Below, piece by piece: positions 13,392 through 14,557 of a DNA stretch of 14,557 bases; positions within the stretch are counted from its first letter, which is position 1; every line of letters begins with the position of its first letter. The DNA is from CAZJDV01 sp964544865 (lineage in GTDB: Bacteria > Chloroflexota > Dehalococcoidia > Lucifugimonadales > CAJWER01): positions 1 to 14,557 of the forward strand of contig CAZJDV010000066.1 of the NCBI GenBank assembly GCA_964544865.1. Direction: 5' to 3'. The notes beneath the pieces are model-generated. The model was not told the DNA's origin and did not search any database. It saw only the letters and a list, made by a program, of their open reading frames with translations. Both the position numbers and the translations under genes were made by a program.

Positions 13392-14339
13392 CTACGATCC
13401 CGACGAGGACCGTTGGGCGACGGCCCGGTTGTGCGAGACGAGCAGGCTCGCCGTGATGAAGTCGTTCGCGGGCGTCGCGACGCCGAGGTCCTTGCCCATG
13501 CGCGATACCGCGCCGTTTAGGACATCGATCTCCAGGCGGCTGCCTCGCTGCAGGTCCGTGTACATGGACGAGACTACCGGGCCGTTTATGGCGCGGAACC
13601 GGTCCATCATCCTCTCCACGATGCCGTCGTCCAGGGCGACGCCCTTCGCCGCGCCCACCACCGCGGCCTCCCTCAACACGCTCCAGGTCATGTCCTCGGA
13701 CTCGGGCGTGCCCAGGATCTCGGGAAACGCCGCCCTGGTGATGCAGATCATGCCGCTGAAAGCGCATATGAACACCAGCTTGTGCCATAGCTCCTTGAGC
13801 ACGTTGGAGGACAGTTCGACGCCGATGCCGGCGCTTTCCATCGCGTCGCGGACGGCCACGGCCCTTTTCGTGGTGGTTCCGTCCTCCTCACCGAAGACGA
13901 TTTCTCGCGCCTCGCCGGTCTCCGCAACGACGCCGGGCTCCTTCTTCTCGCCGTCTATATATGTGGCGCCCAGAAGAACGCTCCGGCGACCGAAAGCTGC
14001 CGCCAGGTCGTCGCCGCTGCCTATTCCGTTCTGAAGGGTCAGAATAGAGGTGTCGGGTCCGACCGCCGGGCCGATCAGTGGGATGGCCTCGGCATTGTCG
14101 TAGCCCTTGACGCAGAACAGGACCAGGTCCGCCTCGTGGGCCGAATCCGGCCGCTCCGTGACGGCGGGATGCACGGTGAAGTCGCCGGACGCGACGCTCT
14201 CTACGCGCAGGCCGCGCAGCCTGATGGCATCCAGGTGCTCGCCCCGCGCGACGAAGGTCACGTCGTGGCCGCCCCTCCTGTGCAGCACCGCGCCATAGTA
14301 GCCACCCACGCCGCCCGCTCCCATCACAAGGACTCTCAT
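13392..14339 (-). CDS. ApbA/PanE-family 2-oxoacid reductase (ketopantoate reductase-like)
   Basis: The family reduces 2-dehydropantoate or related 2-oxo acids with NADPH. The 315-residue protein has the Rossmann motif MGAGGVGGYYG (6-16), LFCVKGYDN with Lys78, TLQNGIG (101-107), the catalytic-helix segment ELWHKLVFICAFSGM with Lys187, and SSMYTDLQRGSRLEIDVLNG with Ser257/258 and Glu270. Where E. coli PanE has Asn four residues after the catalytic Lys, this protein has Ile191, within the KLVFICAFSGM variant that I recall from a divergent ApbA subgroup. True PanE activity in pantothenate synthesis is therefore uncertain, and I give no gene symbol. ATG 14339 follows AGGAGGTGAA, a near-ideal ribosome-binding site. 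It heads a two-gene operon with the cupin and is preceded by a palindromic possible operator. Confidence 0.88.
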   Translation of the reverse strand: MRVLVMGAGGVGGYYGAVLHRRGGHDVTFVARGEHLDAIRLRGLRVESVASGDFTVHPAVTERPDSAHEADLVLFCVKGYDNAEAIPLIGPAVGPDTSILTLQNGIGSGDDLAAAFGRRSVLLGATYIDGEKKEPGVVAETGEAREIVFGEEDGTTTKRAVAVRDAMESAGIGVELSSNVLKELWHKLVFICAFSGMICITRAAFPEILGTPESEDMTWSVLREAAVVGAAKGVALDDGIVERMMDRFRAINGPVVSSMYTDLQRGSRLEIDVLNGAVSRMGKDLGVATPANDFITASLLVSHNRAVAQRSSSGS

Positions 14340-14348
14340 TTCACCTCC

Positions 14349-14363
14349 TGAGTACGGTACTCA
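14349..14363. promoter_or_regulatory. 15-bp palindrome upstream of the reductase-cupin operon
   Basis: TGAGTAC-G-GTACTCA is a perfect 7-bp inverted repeat around one central base. It lies nine bases before the reductase ATG and touches its ribosome-binding site. Its symmetry and position suit a homodimeric repressor (for example a GntR- or TetR-type regulator) or a small RNA hairpin hiding the ribosome-binding site. No regulator gene is in the window. Confidence 0.45.
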
Positions 14364-14557
14364 CCTATGGACTGGAGACCCCGGCTGTTTCCAACTTCGC
14401 CAAGAAGAGGAGGAAGACTGCTGAAATACGCTCAGCACCAGGTTCAAGGTACTCTTGCTCAAATGCCCATTACCTCGAGAAAAATAGGCGGGTGTAACCT
14501 GCCCCCAATAGTTGTACCACTTCTTATGTTAGTGCAACCGCGCTCATGGGCAAAGTG
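14364..14557. other. Right-end intergenic sequence
   Basis: No coding frame is supportable on either strand before the window ends. The stretch is less GC-rich than its surroundings, as expected of a promoter region for the minus-strand reductase operon. A weak hairpin (GGCGGGT-GTA-ACCTGCC with one G-T pair, near 14487) and imperfect inverted repeats near 14510-14540 are present but not convincing. Confidence 0.4.

Overview
This is GC-rich bacterial DNA with densely packed genes. Several things fit a Chloroflexota (Dehalococcoidia/SAR202-like) or other Gram-positive-type genome: a GAAC-N4-GTTC LexA-type box, the ImuB / DUF6504 / DnaE2 order, a nickel superoxide dismutase and an ApbA-family reductase followed by a cupin. 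The phylum is an inference from gene content; no rRNA, tRNA or marker gene is present to settle it. I saw no transposase, integrase or CRISPR array.

Minus strand, 1-5350: an SOS translesion cassette followed by an isoprenoid gene. A LexA-like operator sits in the spacer of a promoter just upstream of imuB, a catalytically dead Y-family polymerase homologue that carries a frameshift here. It is followed by a small DUF6504-like gene overlapping imuB, a G-rich stretch, and an intact 1050-residue DnaE2. ispD follows with its own possible promoter and runs off the left edge.

Plus strand, 5600-8040: two decayed genes. The first is an unrecognised, probably restriction-endonuclease-fold protein broken at three places, two of them at G11 tracts. 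The second is a CPA1-type Na+/H+ antiporter with a C-terminal rhodanese domain that has lost internal segments and its ion-binding Asp. On the minus strand next to them lie a HicB antitoxin and a frameshifted ORF coupled to it (8062-8518).

Plus strand, 8540-11750: a cytoplasmic Asp-box (BNR) repeat protein, overlapped by pabB (aminodeoxychorismate synthase component I, recognised by its active-site Lys), then an EVE-domain protein.

Right side, 11800-14557: two truncated remnants on the minus strand (the C-terminus of a HIT protein and the ACT domain of homoserine dehydrogenase) meet divergently with sodN (Ni-SOD). A 10-bp hairpin separates sodN from a convergent two-gene operon (ApbA/PanE-like reductase then cupin), which has a near-perfect 15-bp palindrome just upstream of its ribosome-binding site.

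The overall picture is a stable housekeeping/stress backbone (DNA-damage mutagenesis, superoxide defence, folate and isoprenoid synthesis) interrupted by at least two zones of gene decay. No clear new multi-gene system is visible. The most promising leads are the imuB operator/promoter architecture, the paired G11 tracts, and the HicB-coupled broken ORF.
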